The notes: generated from the sequence alone by a model not told the origin. A stretch of DNA of 64,000 nt from Paenisporosarcina antarctica (GCF_004367585.1 NZ_CP038015.1:3044001-3108000), one strand, 5' to 3'. Numbered from the stretch's first letter, positions 1 through 8,757 are shown. Translations and numbers: made by a program.

Positions 1-1
1 A

Positions 2-766
2 ATTTTAGGTCTTCATATTCTGGAGCAAACTTCTTCTATTGTGAAGTTTACCGCTAATAGACAGGACGCTATTTTGACAATTGAAGAAACAATCGCTCCC
101 AAAAATCACGTACCAAATGCAGCAGGCCTCTATCATATGGCTTTTTTAGTTCCTTCTAAGGAAGAACTAGGATCAGTTTTCAATCATATTCGTAGCTCTG
201 GATATCCCTTTAGCGGTGCTTCTGATCATATGGTGAGTGAAGCATTGTATTTACATGACGTGGATGGAAATGGCATTGAACTTTATTATGACCGCAGTCC
301 TGAAGTGTGGAATTGGCAAAATAGCCAAGTAGAAATGACCATAGATCCTCTTGATATTAAGAGTTTAGTGGAAAGTGCAGAACAAACAGTATGGAGTGGC
401 ATGCCCCCAGGAACAGTGATGGGTCATGTACATCTTAGTGTTGCCAATTTAGCTGAAGCAGAATCTTTTTATGTACAAGGACTAGGCTTTGATATAGTCA
501 ATCGTTATGGTACTCAAGCATTATTTATCTCTTCAAATGGTTACCATCATCATATTGCACTTAATATTTGGGGACATCCTTCCTCAATTGAACGTGATGA
601 ACATACACTTGGCTTGAAAAATTATTCAATTGTTTATCCTAGTGAAGAAGCTAGAGAAATTGTCGTTTTGAGATTAAAAGAAATGGATGTATCTGTATCT
701 AAATTAAATGGATATGTTAGCGCGATAGACCCATCAGGAATTGATGTTCAATTGTTGATTGAATAA
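2..766 (+). CDS. VOC family dioxygenase/glyoxalase (CatE-like), 5' partial
   Basis: The frame is open from base 2, so the gene starts before the window. A GTG at 41 is possible, but the residues before it (LGLHILEQ) already fit the family, so it is not the start. Two vicinal-oxygen-chelate modules are visible. The first carries LYHMAFLV and GIELYYDR, which supply the His and Glu expected of a metal site. The second begins at GHVHLSV and contains HHHIALN. The layout fits catechol-2,3-dioxygenase-like proteins of Bacillus (CatE), normally about 280 residues, so roughly 30 are missing. The substrate cannot be told from sequence; ring-cleavage or glyoxalase-type chemistry in the cytoplasm is inferred. 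A terminator follows 30 bases after the stop. Confidence 0.75.
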   Translation: MLGLHILEQTSSIVKFTANRQDAILTIEETIAPKNHVPNAAGLYHMAFLVPSKEELGSVFNHIRSSGYPFSGASDHMVSEALYLHDVDGNGIELYYDRSPEVWNWQNSQVEMTIDPLDIKSLVESAEQTVWSGMPPGTVMGHVHLSVANLAEAESFYVQGLGFDIVNRYGTQALFISSNGYHHHIALNIWGHPSSIERDEHTLGLKNYSIVYPSEEAREIVVLRLKEMDVSVSKLNGYVSAIDPSGIDVQLLIE

Positions 767-796
767 AACTTACTTAATGAATTTTTCAACAACAGA

Positions 797-835
797 AAAG
801 CCAAGCAATGTTTTAAAACGTTGCTTGGCTTTTTA
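797..835 (+). terminator. Rho-independent terminator of the VOC gene
   Basis: Stem AAAAGCCAAGCAA pairs with TTGCTTGGCTTTT around a 13-base interior and ends in a T-run. It lies between convergent genes and may serve both directions. Confidence 0.8.
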
Positions 836-920
836 TACATATAGAGTTAACAATTCAATAACTTTTAACTTGTATTGCTCATTTAACTTCTAGCATTCCG
901 GATCTCTTAATCTTGTCAAT

Positions 921-1427
921 TCATTTAATAGATAATTGGTATGATTTTACAATAATTCCGTCATTGGCAGGTTCAAAATCAAACTGGGGCATCCGCACAA
1001 AGCCCATACGTTCATAAAGATGCATAGCAGATTTCATGAAATCTGCCGTATGTAAGCCTATACCGTGTAAACCTTTTACTTTTGTTCGATGAATACATTC
1101 TTTTATTAAGGCTTCAGCAACTCCTTTGCCCCTACTCCCTTGATTGACTGCGAGCATTCTTATTTCAGGATACTCTAACATATCGACTAGACCTTTGTAA
1201 GCATCCGATTTCGCAGGAAACAGTGCAACACTTCCTATTATATTTCCATTTAATTCAGCAACTAGAAGTTCAACATCCATATCTTCATCAGTATCTGATA
1301 ATATGGCTTCTTTCAATGTATCCCAATGCCCTTGAGGGATCCTTCGTGCATGTTCTTCATATGCTTTAACTCGTTGCTCTCGAATCATTTCTACTTCATA
1401 ACTTAAAGCCTCTCGGATCTTCACCAT
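921..1427 (-). CDS. GNAT family N-acetyltransferase
   Basis: This 168-residue protein has the GNAT fold signature. IRMLAVNQGSRGKGVAEALI matches motif A, with the acetyl-CoA pyrophosphate loop (R/Q-x-x-G-x-G/A written as SRGKGVA). It is followed by GIGLHTADFMKSAMHLYERMGF, the usual motif B ending in Y-x-x-x-GF. It should transfer an acetyl group from acetyl-CoA to an amine; the substrate is unknown. The ATG has an AGGGG ribosome site eight bases upstream. The gene is monocistronic, with its own upstream region shared with the divergent exporter. No resistance or modification role is supported by context. Confidence 0.85.
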   Translation of the reverse strand: MVKIREALSYEVEMIREQRVKAYEEHARRIPQGHWDTLKEAILSDTDEDMDVELLVAELNGNIIGSVALFPAKSDAYKGLVDMLEYPEIRMLAVNQGSRGKGVAEALIKECIHRTKVKGLHGIGLHTADFMKSAMHLYERMGFVRMPQFDFEPANDGIIVKSYQLSIK

Positions 1428-1623
1428 TACAACAACCCCTCTCTTTTTTCCCTGTGATATTAATTTTACGTTTGTTTATATATTAAAGATGACTGTCTGT
1501 TGAAGCAAGGAATCCATTCTCATAATATATTCCATTAGTGATTAATTATTTTAATACAATCTAACTATTCATATTCTCTACTTACACCTACAAATTGAAA
1601 TTTCTCTTTTTTGAACTCTATTG

Positions 1624-1656
1624 CTATACTATTTTTAACTGATTTACTTAGTATAG
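1624..1656 (+). promoter_or_regulatory. Inverted repeat in the exporter promoter region, candidate operator
   Basis: CTATACTA (1624-1631) and its exact complement TAGTATAG (1649-1656) form 8-bp arms separated by 17 bases, ending 25 bases before the start of the MFS exporter. Each arm also resembles a -10 hexamer (TATACT, TATAGT). This could be a repressor operator, as is usual for drug exporters, but no regulator gene is adjacent. Confidence 0.35.
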
Positions 1657-1681
1657 TGTCAATATTAGAGGAGTTTTTACA

Positions 1682-3208
1682 ATGGTAGAAAAAACAAATT
1701 TACGTCTCGTTTTAGCTGGACTGCTGTTAGCGATACTGATGGCAGCCATGGATAGTACAATTGTGGCGACAGCACTAGGATCAATTTTGGCTGACTTGGG
1801 TGGCGTTGAGAGTTATGTTTGGATTACGTCAGCTTATGCTGTAGCCGTATTAGCAGGTATGCCAATTTTCGGGAAGTTATCAGATATGTATGGACGTAAA
1901 CGATTTTTCGTCTTTGGACTGACGATTTTCTTATTCGGTTCAGCCTTATGTGGAATTGCACAGTCTGTTCCTCAATTAGCAGTATTCCGTGCGATTCAAG
2001 GGATTGGTGGAGGAGCTTTATTGCCAATCGCCTTTACGATTGTTTTCGATGTATTCCCACCTGAAAAACGCGGGAAAATGACGGGGCTTTTAGGTGCAGT
2101 TTTTGGAGCATCTAGTGTGCTCGGACCTCTACTCGGGGCTTTTATCACAGACACGATCAGTTGGAACTGGGTATTTTATATTAATATTCCGATTGGACTT
2201 GCTGCCCTTATACTAATTTTACGTTTTTATAAAGAAACTACGCAGCCTAAAAAACAAAAAATTGATTGGCTTGGTGCCTTCTCACTCATTACAGCGGTTG
2301 TCAGTTTAATGTTTGGTCTCCAATTTGGTGGGAAAGAATTTGCTTGGAGTTCTTGGCAAAGCATTGCGTTATTTTCAACTTTTGCTGTGTTCTGTACACT
2401 CTTTTTATGGGCAGAAACTAGAGCTAGCGAACCAATCATATCGTTTTGGATGTTTAAAAATCGACTATTTGCTTCCTCACAAGTGTTGGCTTTAATATAT
2501 GGTGCTACCTTTGTCGGATTAACCATTTTTATTCCTATTTTTGTGCAAGCAGTCTACGGTGGTTCTGCTACAAATGCTGGAGTCATTTTAATACCGATGT
2601 TGCTCGGATCAGTAGTCGGTAGTGCATTTGCCGGATTTGCTCAATCAAAAATGACGTATCAACGAATCATGACGATTTCTGTAATTGCATATGCAATTGG
2701 TATGGGGCTTATGGCAACCATTTCTCCTGAAACTAGCAGATATTTGTTAACTTTGTATATGATGACTGTTGGGTTTGGTGTAGGATTTTCATTCTCTCTA
2801 CTTCCCTCTGCTAGTGTACACAAAATGGATTACCGTCATCGTGGATCTGCCAATTCGACTAATTCTTTCTTTCGTACACTCGGACTGGCACTCGGAATTA
2901 CAATTTTCGGGGCAATTCAAACCAAATTATTAACCACTGAAATTACTGACAAGCTAGATGGTTCAGGTCAAGATGCTACTAATACAATTGAAAACTTGCA
3001 AACAGTTTTCCAACCCGAACAACGGGCATCTATTCCAACTGATGTTTTAGATGTAATCGTTAATGCTATGTCGAACTCAATATCAACTACTTTCTTATGG
3101 TCTCTTATTCCAATTTCCATAGCGTTTATCGCAGTATACTATATGGGCAATGAACGATTAGAAGTAAAGAAGAAGAACGATGATATTACAGTAAAAACTG
3201 ATAAATAA
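1682..3208 (+). CDS. MFS transporter, DHA2 (14-TM, EmrB/QacA) family
   Basis: The 508-residue protein has about 14 hydrophobic segments. It shows the DHA2 hallmarks: MAAMDSTIVATAL in TM1 (motif D1), GKLSDMYGRKRFF in the first cytoplasmic loop (motif A), FRAIQGIGGGALLPIAF (motif B) and GAVFGASSVLGPLLGAF (motif C, antiporter family). It is predicted to expel a hydrophobic compound or drug across the membrane in exchange for protons; the substrate is not predictable. The start is ATG with GAGGAG nine bases upstream. It is monocistronic, followed by a strong terminator. A palindrome in the promoter suggests repression (see 1624-1656). Confidence 0.9.
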   Translation: MVEKTNLRLVLAGLLLAILMAAMDSTIVATALGSILADLGGVESYVWITSAYAVAVLAGMPIFGKLSDMYGRKRFFVFGLTIFLFGSALCGIAQSVPQLAVFRAIQGIGGGALLPIAFTIVFDVFPPEKRGKMTGLLGAVFGASSVLGPLLGAFITDTISWNWVFYINIPIGLAALILILRFYKETTQPKKQKIDWLGAFSLITAVVSLMFGLQFGGKEFAWSSWQSIALFSTFAVFCTLFLWAETRASEPIISFWMFKNRLFASSQVLALIYGATFVGLTIFIPIFVQAVYGGSATNAGVILIPMLLGSVVGSAFAGFAQSKMTYQRIMTISVIAYAIGMGLMATISPETSRYLLTLYMMTVGFGVGFSFSLLPSASVHKMDYRHRGSANSTNSFFRTLGLALGITIFGAIQTKLLTTEITDKLDGSGQDATNTIENLQTVFQPEQRASIPTDVLDVIVNAMSNSISTTFLWSLIPISIAFIAVYYMGNERLEVKKKNDDITVKTDK

Positions 3209-3216
3209 ATTTGAGT

Positions 3217-3254
3217 AAAAACTGCCCCTCTCGTCATGAGAAGGGCAGTTTTTT
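3217..3254 (+). terminator. Rho-independent terminator of the MFS gene
   Basis: AAAACTGCCC and GGGCAGTTTT form the stem, closed by a short CTCTCGTCATGAGAA interior that can also pair, followed by Ts. Confidence 0.85.
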
Positions 3255-3256
3255 AT

Positions 3257-3540
3257 GGTTCTTTGTCAAATGACGTTGGTGAAGAATTTTAGTCGGCTAT
3301 AAATGATTTATTTATTTATTTGTCGTGGGACTGTCCAGAAGAGCATTTAATGTTTCTTGCGACGAGGAGGCTCACCGCACGCCCCACGGAACGCGTTCGC
3401 TCGGAACGGAGATCAGCGTGTATCAGGCTTTTTTAGTTTCATAGATATTTATAAAAAAAATGACATTAGTGATTCCATCCCTTTCTCCTGTTTTATAGAA
3501 AAAGGGATTTTATTTCACCAACGTCATATATTGTACAACC
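3257..3540. mobile_element. MITE-like 284-bp element with ISL3-type ends
   Basis: It begins GGTTCTTTGTCAAATGACG and ends with the inverted relative, finishing TGTACAACC. The 13-bp blocks TGACGTTGGTGAA (3271-3283) and TTCACCAACGTCA (3514-3526) are perfect inverted repeats. Flanking 8-mers TTTTTTAT and TTTTAAAT match at 6 of 8 positions, a possible target duplication. The interior (about 3345-3440) is GC-rich and palindromic. Both ends match, inverted, the two ends of the element at 53688-54661. No intact ORF is present. It sits just after the recQ stop codon. The terminal GGTTCTTTGTCAA resembles ISL3-family ends as I recall them. Confidence 0.65.
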
Positions 3541-3549
3541 TTTTAAATT

Positions 3550-5304
3550 TCATTGGTTTATGGCTTCTAAAAAGGCTTCTCCATATTTCTGTAGTTTATT
3601 AGCACCAACGCCGCTCACTTCTAAGAAGTCTTCATTAGATTTCGGTCGTTTAGCACACATATCTTTCAATGTTTTATCAGAGAATATAACAAATGGTGGA
3701 ACATTTGATTCGTCTGCTAATTGTTTACGAAGCACACGAAGTTCTTCAAATAACGGGTCGTTATCTCCAATCTGTTGTGTAACAATAGCTCCTTTACGCA
3801 GTACTTTTCGATTTCCTTTTAACACGTCTTTACTCAGTTCTGTTACGTAAATTGTTGGAAATGAGCCCTGTTTAACAGCTAACATGTCTTGAGAAATCAT
3901 AAATTCTATTAAATTTGCAACTTCTTTGGCATTGTAGTGTTTTAAAATGCTGTAAGTTGATAATTTATGGAATCCTAATTCAACCACTTTTTTATTTTGA
4001 GAGCCTGTCAGCACTTGGGCTATCAGTAACTTACCGAACTTTTGCCCCATTCGAATGACACATGAAAGGACCATTTGCACATCTTGAGTGACATCTTTAC
4101 TTTCACGTTGATCTGTACAATTGCTACAATGCCCACAAATGTCGATATGGGTGTCTCCAAAATAATGAATGATAAATTGTTGCAAGCAATTTTCTGTATG
4201 ACAATAATCGACCATTCCTTGCAATTTAATTAGTTCTCCAGGAATTCGACTCGGATCTTGTGCTTGGTCAATTAAGAAGCGCTGAGTTTGAACGTCTTGA
4301 GATGCATAGAGCACAATACAGGCACTCGGCAATCCATCTCGCCCGGCACGACCTGCTTCTTGATAATAGCTCTCCATGTTTTTGGGTAATTGATAATGAA
4401 TGACATATCGAATGTTCGATTTATCAATCCCCATTCCAAAAGCATTCGTCGCTACCATCACTTGAACCTCGTCTTTTAAGAACCGATCTTGCTCGTAACT
4501 TCGGTCTTCATCCATCATCCCACCATGATATTTCGCAACACTTATGCCACGTTTATTAAGCACTTCATATATATGATTCACTGTTTTCCGTGTTGCTGCA
4601 TAAATAATACCTGATTCATTTTCATTCTTCATCACATAGTCTTTAACGAACTTTTCACGATCTTGTCCACTTGCGACGGAGAACGTTAAGTTCGGCCGTT
4701 CAAATCCAGTCATCACTGTATTTTCTTCAGCAATATTGAGGATTCGACAAATATCTTCGCGTACTTGGGGAGTTGCAGTTGCAGTTAACGCTAATACAGT
4801 TGGTGTATTTGGAAAAAGCTCTGTCATTCGACTAATCAAGCGATAACTTGGACGGAAGTCATGACCCCATTGAGAGATACAATGCGCTTCATCTATGGCA
4901 ATAAGTGGAACTGGAATTTTACGGAGTTCATTTAAAAATACTTGAGAATCCAAACGCTCTGGAGCAATATATAGAAGTTTGACAGCACCACGCTCAACAT
5001 CGTACATGACGTCACGCACTTCTTTATGACTCAGTGAGCTATTTATATAGGCCGCATGAATGCCCGCTTCTAGTAATGTATCAACCTGATCTTTCATTAA
5101 AGAGATTAATGGGGAAACGACAATCGTGGTGCCTTCTAAAACAAGTGCAGGAATTTGATAACAAATGGATTTCCCGCCCCCCGTTGGCATAACACAGATG
5201 GAATTATCTCCATTTAGCACCTGATTGATTACTTGTTCTTGTCCGGTCCTAAATGTCTCGTAACCAAAATATGTTTGTAAATACTTTCTTGCTTGGTCTA
5301 ACAA
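3550..5304 (-). CDS. recQ: ATP-dependent DNA helicase RecQ
   Basis: This superfamily 2 3'-5' helicase of about 584 residues acts in recombinational repair and fork restart. Walker A reads PTGGGKS near residue 42, the DEAH box with the RecQ-specific extension CISQWGHDFRPSY lies near 138, and the arginine motif is QEAGRAGRDG. A zinc module (CHTENC then CGHCSNC) follows, then winged-helix and a C-terminal HRDC domain (LKDMCAKRPKSNEDFLEVSGVG). I chose TTG at 5304 because AAGGAG ends eight bases upstream of it. The GTG at 5313 overlaps that ribosome site and cannot use it. It lies 54 bases after the DUF1836 gene, probably one operon. A MITE sits within ten bases of its stop. Confidence 0.93.
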   Translation of the reverse strand: MLDQARKYLQTYFGYETFRTGQEQVINQVLNGDNSICVMPTGGGKSICYQIPALVLEGTTIVVSPLISLMKDQVDTLLEAGIHAAYINSSLSHKEVRDVMYDVERGAVKLLYIAPERLDSQVFLNELRKIPVPLIAIDEAHCISQWGHDFRPSYRLISRMTELFPNTPTVLALTATATPQVREDICRILNIAEENTVMTGFERPNLTFSVASGQDREKFVKDYVMKNENESGIIYAATRKTVNHIYEVLNKRGISVAKYHGGMMDEDRSYEQDRFLKDEVQVMVATNAFGMGIDKSNIRYVIHYQLPKNMESYYQEAGRAGRDGLPSACIVLYASQDVQTQRFLIDQAQDPSRIPGELIKLQGMVDYCHTENCLQQFIIHYFGDTHIDICGHCSNCTDQRESKDVTQDVQMVLSCVIRMGQKFGKLLIAQVLTGSQNKKVVELGFHKLSTYSILKHYNAKEVANLIEFMISQDMLAVKQGSFPTIYVTELSKDVLKGNRKVLRKGAIVTQQIGDNDPLFEELRVLRKQLADESNVPPFVIFSDKTLKDMCAKRPKSNEDFLEVSGVGANKLQKYGEAFLEAINQ

Positions 5305-5358
5305 ATGCGTCACTCCTTCTATAGTGCAGATTGAAAGTGTCAGCCACTTTTTTATGTG

Positions 5359-5967
5359 TTACTTTTTCTTATTAGTTTGGATGTCAGGCATCGGGTTCGT
5401 TTCTTCATTTAATTCGTCAATTAATAGTTCAGCTGCTTTGCGATAAGAGTTACTGATATTGACCAGTGAAGTGATCAGGAGAATTTTCTCTACCTTCTCC
5501 GCATCGAGATCTTTCAATTTATTCACTTCGTCGTGAACGTCATTTGCTCGCTTTTGAAATTCCTGTTCAAAGTCTAATGCATTACTTTGTTGAATTGCAA
5601 GAAAGCTAGTATAAAATTTTTCTAGTTCAAAGTCTTCGTTTATTAATTTGTTATTTATACTAGCTAGAGTTGCTTTGATGTCGTTAATGGACAAAGCGCC
5701 TTTTAGTTGATACACCAAACTGATTAAGATGAGATGCTTCTTCGAATACTTTTTGTTTTTTATAGGAATGAATAGTTTTCCTTTAGCATAGTTGTTAATC
5801 ATCGTTTTTGTTAAAACTTTTTCCTCGTCATTGCGCTTCGTGTTTTTGAAGGTGTGATCGAATAATTGAATTACTTGATCCATATATAAGTCAATATCAG
5901 GCATCTCCTGAAGTAAAATATTTGTTTCAAGAGAAAGTTTATTGAGAAGTTGCTGTGTATTATCCAT
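5359..5967 (-). CDS. DUF1836 family protein
   Basis: This soluble protein of about 202 residues has the DUF1836 pattern: PDIDLYMDQVIQLFD, then LTKTMINNYAKGKLF and an LILISLVYQLKGALSINDI segment that looks like a helix-turn-helix-type helical bundle. The family is widespread in Firmicutes and of unknown function; DNA binding is often suspected. The C-terminus is charged and helical. I chose the ATG at 5967 (MDNTQQL) because AGAGGG lies about eight bases upstream; an in-frame ATG at 5988 has no such site. It is co-directional with recQ and 54 bases ahead of it, so the two are probably co-transcribed. Confidence 0.75.
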   Translation of the reverse strand: MDNTQQLLNKLSLETNILLQEMPDIDLYMDQVIQLFDHTFKNTKRNDEEKVLTKTMINNYAKGKLFIPIKNKKYSKKHLILISLVYQLKGALSINDIKATLASINNKLINEDFELEKFYTSFLAIQQSNALDFEQEFQKRANDVHDEVNKLKDLDAEKVEKILLITSLVNISNSYRKAAELLIDELNEETNPMPDIQTNKKK

Positions 5968-6110
5968 GTAACATCCCTCTATTTTCATTTACGTTTAATA
6001 GTACTAGTTTAACGTAAAAAACAGCAATCGTAAACGTTGACTAGATGACGATATAGATATACCATTACAAGTAGTATCAATAACTACTTATAAACATGGA
6101 GGTATTTTAA

Positions 6111-6758
6111 ATGAATACATATATACGAGAACCCTTTAATGCATTATCACATTTAGCAGGTGCTGTTCTTTCTGTTGTCGCTTTAATTGCCATGGTTCTT
6201 AAAGGTTCAACTAATGATTCACCTGTATTACATTTGATTGCAGTTATCATTTTTGGTATCAGTATGATTTTATTGTACTCAACTTCTGCTATGTATCACA
6301 TGGTTCTAGCAAAAGATCATGTCATTGCTTTTTTAAGAAGACTTGATCATTCTATGATATTTTTATTAATTGCCGGGTCATATGCTCCATTTTGCTTAAT
6401 TGCACTAAAAGGATCCACTGGCATTGTATTATTCTTAGTTGTTGCCGCCATTGCAATTGCAGGCATTACATTTAAAATGGTGTGGTTTAATTCTCCCAGA
6501 TGGCTCTCTACTGCACTCTATATTGGAATGGGTTGGATTATCGTTTTCCTAGCTTCTCCACTATCAGATACATTAAGTATACCTGGATTATCGTTACTTA
6601 TTTTAGGCGGTATCATGTATACAATTGGAGGCATCATTTACGGAATAAAACCAAAATTTCTTCAATCTAAGTATCTAGGTTTCCATGAAATATTTCACAT
6701 CTTTATACTGCTCGGAACCCTTTCACATTTCTTATGTGTGTATTACTACGTTCTTTAA
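6111..6758 (+). CDS. trhA: Hemolysin III / TrhA family (PAQR) membrane protein
   Basis: This 215-residue protein has seven hydrophobic segments. PAQR signatures are present: EPFNALSHLAGA at the N-terminus, STSAMYHM after TM2, RRLDHSMIFLLIAGSYAPF around TM3, and GFHEIFHIFILLGTLSHF in the last segment. The histidines in YH, DH and HE..H are the conserved putative metal-site residues. Bacterial members (B. subtilis YplQ/TrhA) are tied to membrane energetics and fluidity rather than proven hemolysis. ATG follows GGAGG by nine bases. This may be relevant to the des/desKR locus elsewhere in the window, but no link is shown here. Confidence 0.85.
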   Translation: MNTYIREPFNALSHLAGAVLSVVALIAMVLKGSTNDSPVLHLIAVIIFGISMILLYSTSAMYHMVLAKDHVIAFLRRLDHSMIFLLIAGSYAPFCLIALKGSTGIVLFLVVAAIAIAGITFKMVWFNSPRWLSTALYIGMGWIIVFLASPLSDTLSIPGLSLLILGGIMYTIGGIIYGIKPKFLQSKYLGFHEIFHIFILLGTLSHFLCVYYYVL

Positions 6759-6878
6759 TCGAAATGATTGATCTGAAGTAGACAATTTCTTCTTTTTAGA
6801 TGTTTTAATTGGTACCCAAACTATTTTCAGATAAAGTCATATACTAAATTGAATACAGTTTAAAGGAGGTACCCATTT

Positions 6879-7409
6879 TTGGTTAATCAGTTTTTTCCAT
6901 TTCTACCCGATGATGACACGCCGGACTTTGATAGTCCTAACTTTTTCGGACAAAGAGGACCAGGTTTTGGAAACCCAAACTTTCCTGGACAAGGAGGGCC
7001 AGGCTTTGGAATTCCTAGTTTCCCTGGACAAATGAGACCACCTGGCTTCCCTGGGCAAGGACCACCATCCGGATTCCCTGGACAGGGACCACCACCTGGT
7101 TTCCCTGGACAAGGAAGACCACCTGGAGGTCAGTCTTCTTCTGGACCACCGACTGGACCACCTCCATCTTTTGTTCCACAACAACCAGCTGAAGCTAGAG
7201 GTGGAGCACAGATTTTTGCTGTAGATCCCGGCGCCATTAGAGGTTGTTTGTTCCGCTTTACGTATGTATGGTTAAGAAACGGTCGGTCTTTCTGGTTTTA
7301 CCCCACTTACGTTGGTAGACAATCTATCGCTGGTTTTAGATGGAATGGCCGTAGATGGAATTATTATGGAACAGATTTAAACAGAATTACATCTTTTCAA
7401 TGCTTTTAA
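6879..7409 (+). CDS. Pro/Gly-rich PGQG-repeat protein with conserved aromatic C-terminal domain
   Basis: The 176-residue protein starts at TTG, chosen because a perfect AAAGGAGGT lies eight bases upstream. Residues 1-105 are low complexity, built from near-repeats of FPGQGGPGF and PPGFPGQG. Residues about 110-176 form a compact domain rich in aromatic and arginine residues (RGCLFRFTYVWLRNGRSFWF, GFRWNGRRWNYYG) with two cysteines, one near each end. No signal peptide or membrane segment is visible. I recall similar repeat-plus-domain proteins in other bacilli, where a surface or spore-coat role is suspected; this is inference only. The gene is monocistronic with a strong terminator. The repeats may vary in number between strains. 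Confidence 0.7.
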   Translation: MVNQFFPFLPDDDTPDFDSPNFFGQRGPGFGNPNFPGQGGPGFGIPSFPGQMRPPGFPGQGPPSGFPGQGPPPGFPGQGRPPGGQSSSGPPTGPPPSFVPQQPAEARGGAQIFAVDPGAIRGCLFRFTYVWLRNGRSFWFYPTYVGRQSIAGFRWNGRRWNYYGTDLNRITSFQCF

Positions 7410-7433
7410 GTCATCACTTTTTAGAATAAGGAA

Positions 7434-7478
7434 AAAGGCCGTTTTAAAAGTCATCAGTGACTTTTAAAACGGCCTCTT
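7434..7478. terminator. Bidirectional terminator between convergent genes
   Basis: AGGCCGTTTTAAAAGTCA pairs with TGACTTTTAAAACGGCCT around a tiny loop, with A-run before and T-run after. It can stop both the PGQG gene and the M48 peptidase gene. Confidence 0.9.
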
Positions 7479-7491
7479 TTTACTATACTTA

Positions 7492-8757
7492 CTACTTGAT
7501 TACTCTTAAAAAATCTTTTTCACTATTTACTTCAAGATAAGACAAGACTGATTCACCTGTTGAATCTTCAAGGGACGGATCTGCTCCAAACTCATAAAGT
7601 ATAGATGCCAATTCATAGTTCCCATTATATACTGCATCCAAAAGGACATGTGAATAATCATCTTGTGCATTTGGATTTGCACCCGCTTCTAATAGTACTT
7701 CAGCAATTTTGTTATCCTCTGAAAATCCAGCATAGGCTAGAGCGGTATATCCCTCTGCATCTCTTTCTTCCAAATCTGCTCCCTCTTCAATCAAAGCATT
7801 CAATTCATCAATATCACCGTTGTAAGCAGCGGTCATAAGAGGAGTTTCTCCTTCTAATAGTTCCTCCGAAAAGGTTGCAGGAAGGAAGTTTGCATAGACT
7901 AGTCCCCCCGCCGTGAATAACAAGATGATGAGCATATAAATACCGAACATACTTCCAAATAATAAAGTAGCGCCAAGGGCTATTTTTCCATGATTCGGCA
8001 TGTATGAAGGTGTGCCTTCAACACCCATAAAACGACCCACCGCTTGAATTCGTTTCGGTAAACGAGGATGACTCGATAATACTTCGCTTAACCAAACAGC
8101 AACATTTGACTCACTCTTGATTTGCTCTAAATATGCTTGTTCATTTACCTCAAGATATAAATCTTTGCCCGCTCCTAAGATCGTTAATGCCCGCTTTGCC
8201 GCAACTCCATTTTGAGTATAGTTAGTAGCTTCTCGGTCACACGTGTATTCGCATGAACGACTATACGCTTGTGATAAAAAGGGAATAAATGTTGCCGGAA
8301 CTAAGAGTATATTCTTCCACACATGGCGTCGTTTGATATGGGAAAGTTCATGAGCAATAATGAAATCTAGTTCAGCTTCTCCCCCCTGTCTAGCAAGTTC
8401 AAATACTCCCGAATAAATAACAACCATATCACGTCCGAAAAACCGCGTTGCAAATGCGTTTAGTGCACCTTCAGACTGTACAATAAATACTTCTGGTACT
8501 CGTTTTAAACCCATTGCATTAGATAATGCAACTACACGCTCATATACATCTGGAAATTGACTTTGATGAATACGAATACCATTGCCCCGAATTGATCCAA
8601 GCATGATTAGATTTACATATAGCATGACAGCTAGAATTCCAAGAGCAATAGCAATTCCAATAATAGAAACAGCCGCAAAAATGTAAATCACAATACTAAA
8701 AACTAGACTCAACACAAAATATATCGTTTCTCTCTCTGATGTAACATTTGTTTTCAC
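7492..8757 (-). CDS. M48 family zinc metallopeptidase fused to ankyrin repeats
   Basis: The 421-residue protein has three parts. Two N-terminal membrane segments (about 12-55) precede an M48 peptidase domain with the zinc motif HELSH (136-140) and the downstream glutamate in SRSCEYTCDREA (E170). A further hydrophobic segment lies at 258-292. About three ankyrin repeats follow (302-410: GETPLMTAAYNGD, EGYTALAYAGF, DYSHVLLDAVYNG). HtpX-like proteases degrade or quality-control membrane proteins; the ankyrin tail probably recruits substrate or a partner, which is inferred. GTG start with AAGGGG nine bases upstream. Family members usually end after the peptidase domain, so the fusion is unusual. 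Confidence 0.88.
   Translation of the reverse strand: MKTNVTSERETIYFVLSLVFSIVIYIFAAVSIIGIAIALGILAVMLYVNLIMLGSIRGNGIRIHQSQFPDVYERVVALSNAMGLKRVPEVFIVQSEGALNAFATRFFGRDMVVIYSGVFELARQGGEAELDFIIAHELSHIKRRHVWKNILLVPATFIPFLSQAYSRSCEYTCDREATNYTQNGVAAKRALTILGAGKDLYLEVNEQAYLEQIKSESNVAVWLSEVLSSHPRLPKRIQAVGRFMGVEGTPSYMPNHGKIALGATLLFGSMFGIYMLIILLFTAGGLVYANFLPATFSEELLEGETPLMTAAYNGDIDELNALIEEGADLEERDAEGYTALAYAGFSEDNKIAEVLLEAGANPNAQDDYSHVLLDAVYNGNYELASILYEFGADPSLEDSTGESVLSYLEVNSEKDFLRVIK

Noticed and set aside
3357-3602. 81-codon plus-strand frame near the recQ 3' end
   Set aside because: It runs through the MITE into the antisense of recQ and lacks a ribosome site.
6903-7184. Ser/Arg/Trp-rich frame on the minus strand opposite the PGQG gene
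   Set aside because: It is the antisense reading of a repetitive coding sequence, with no ribosome site.
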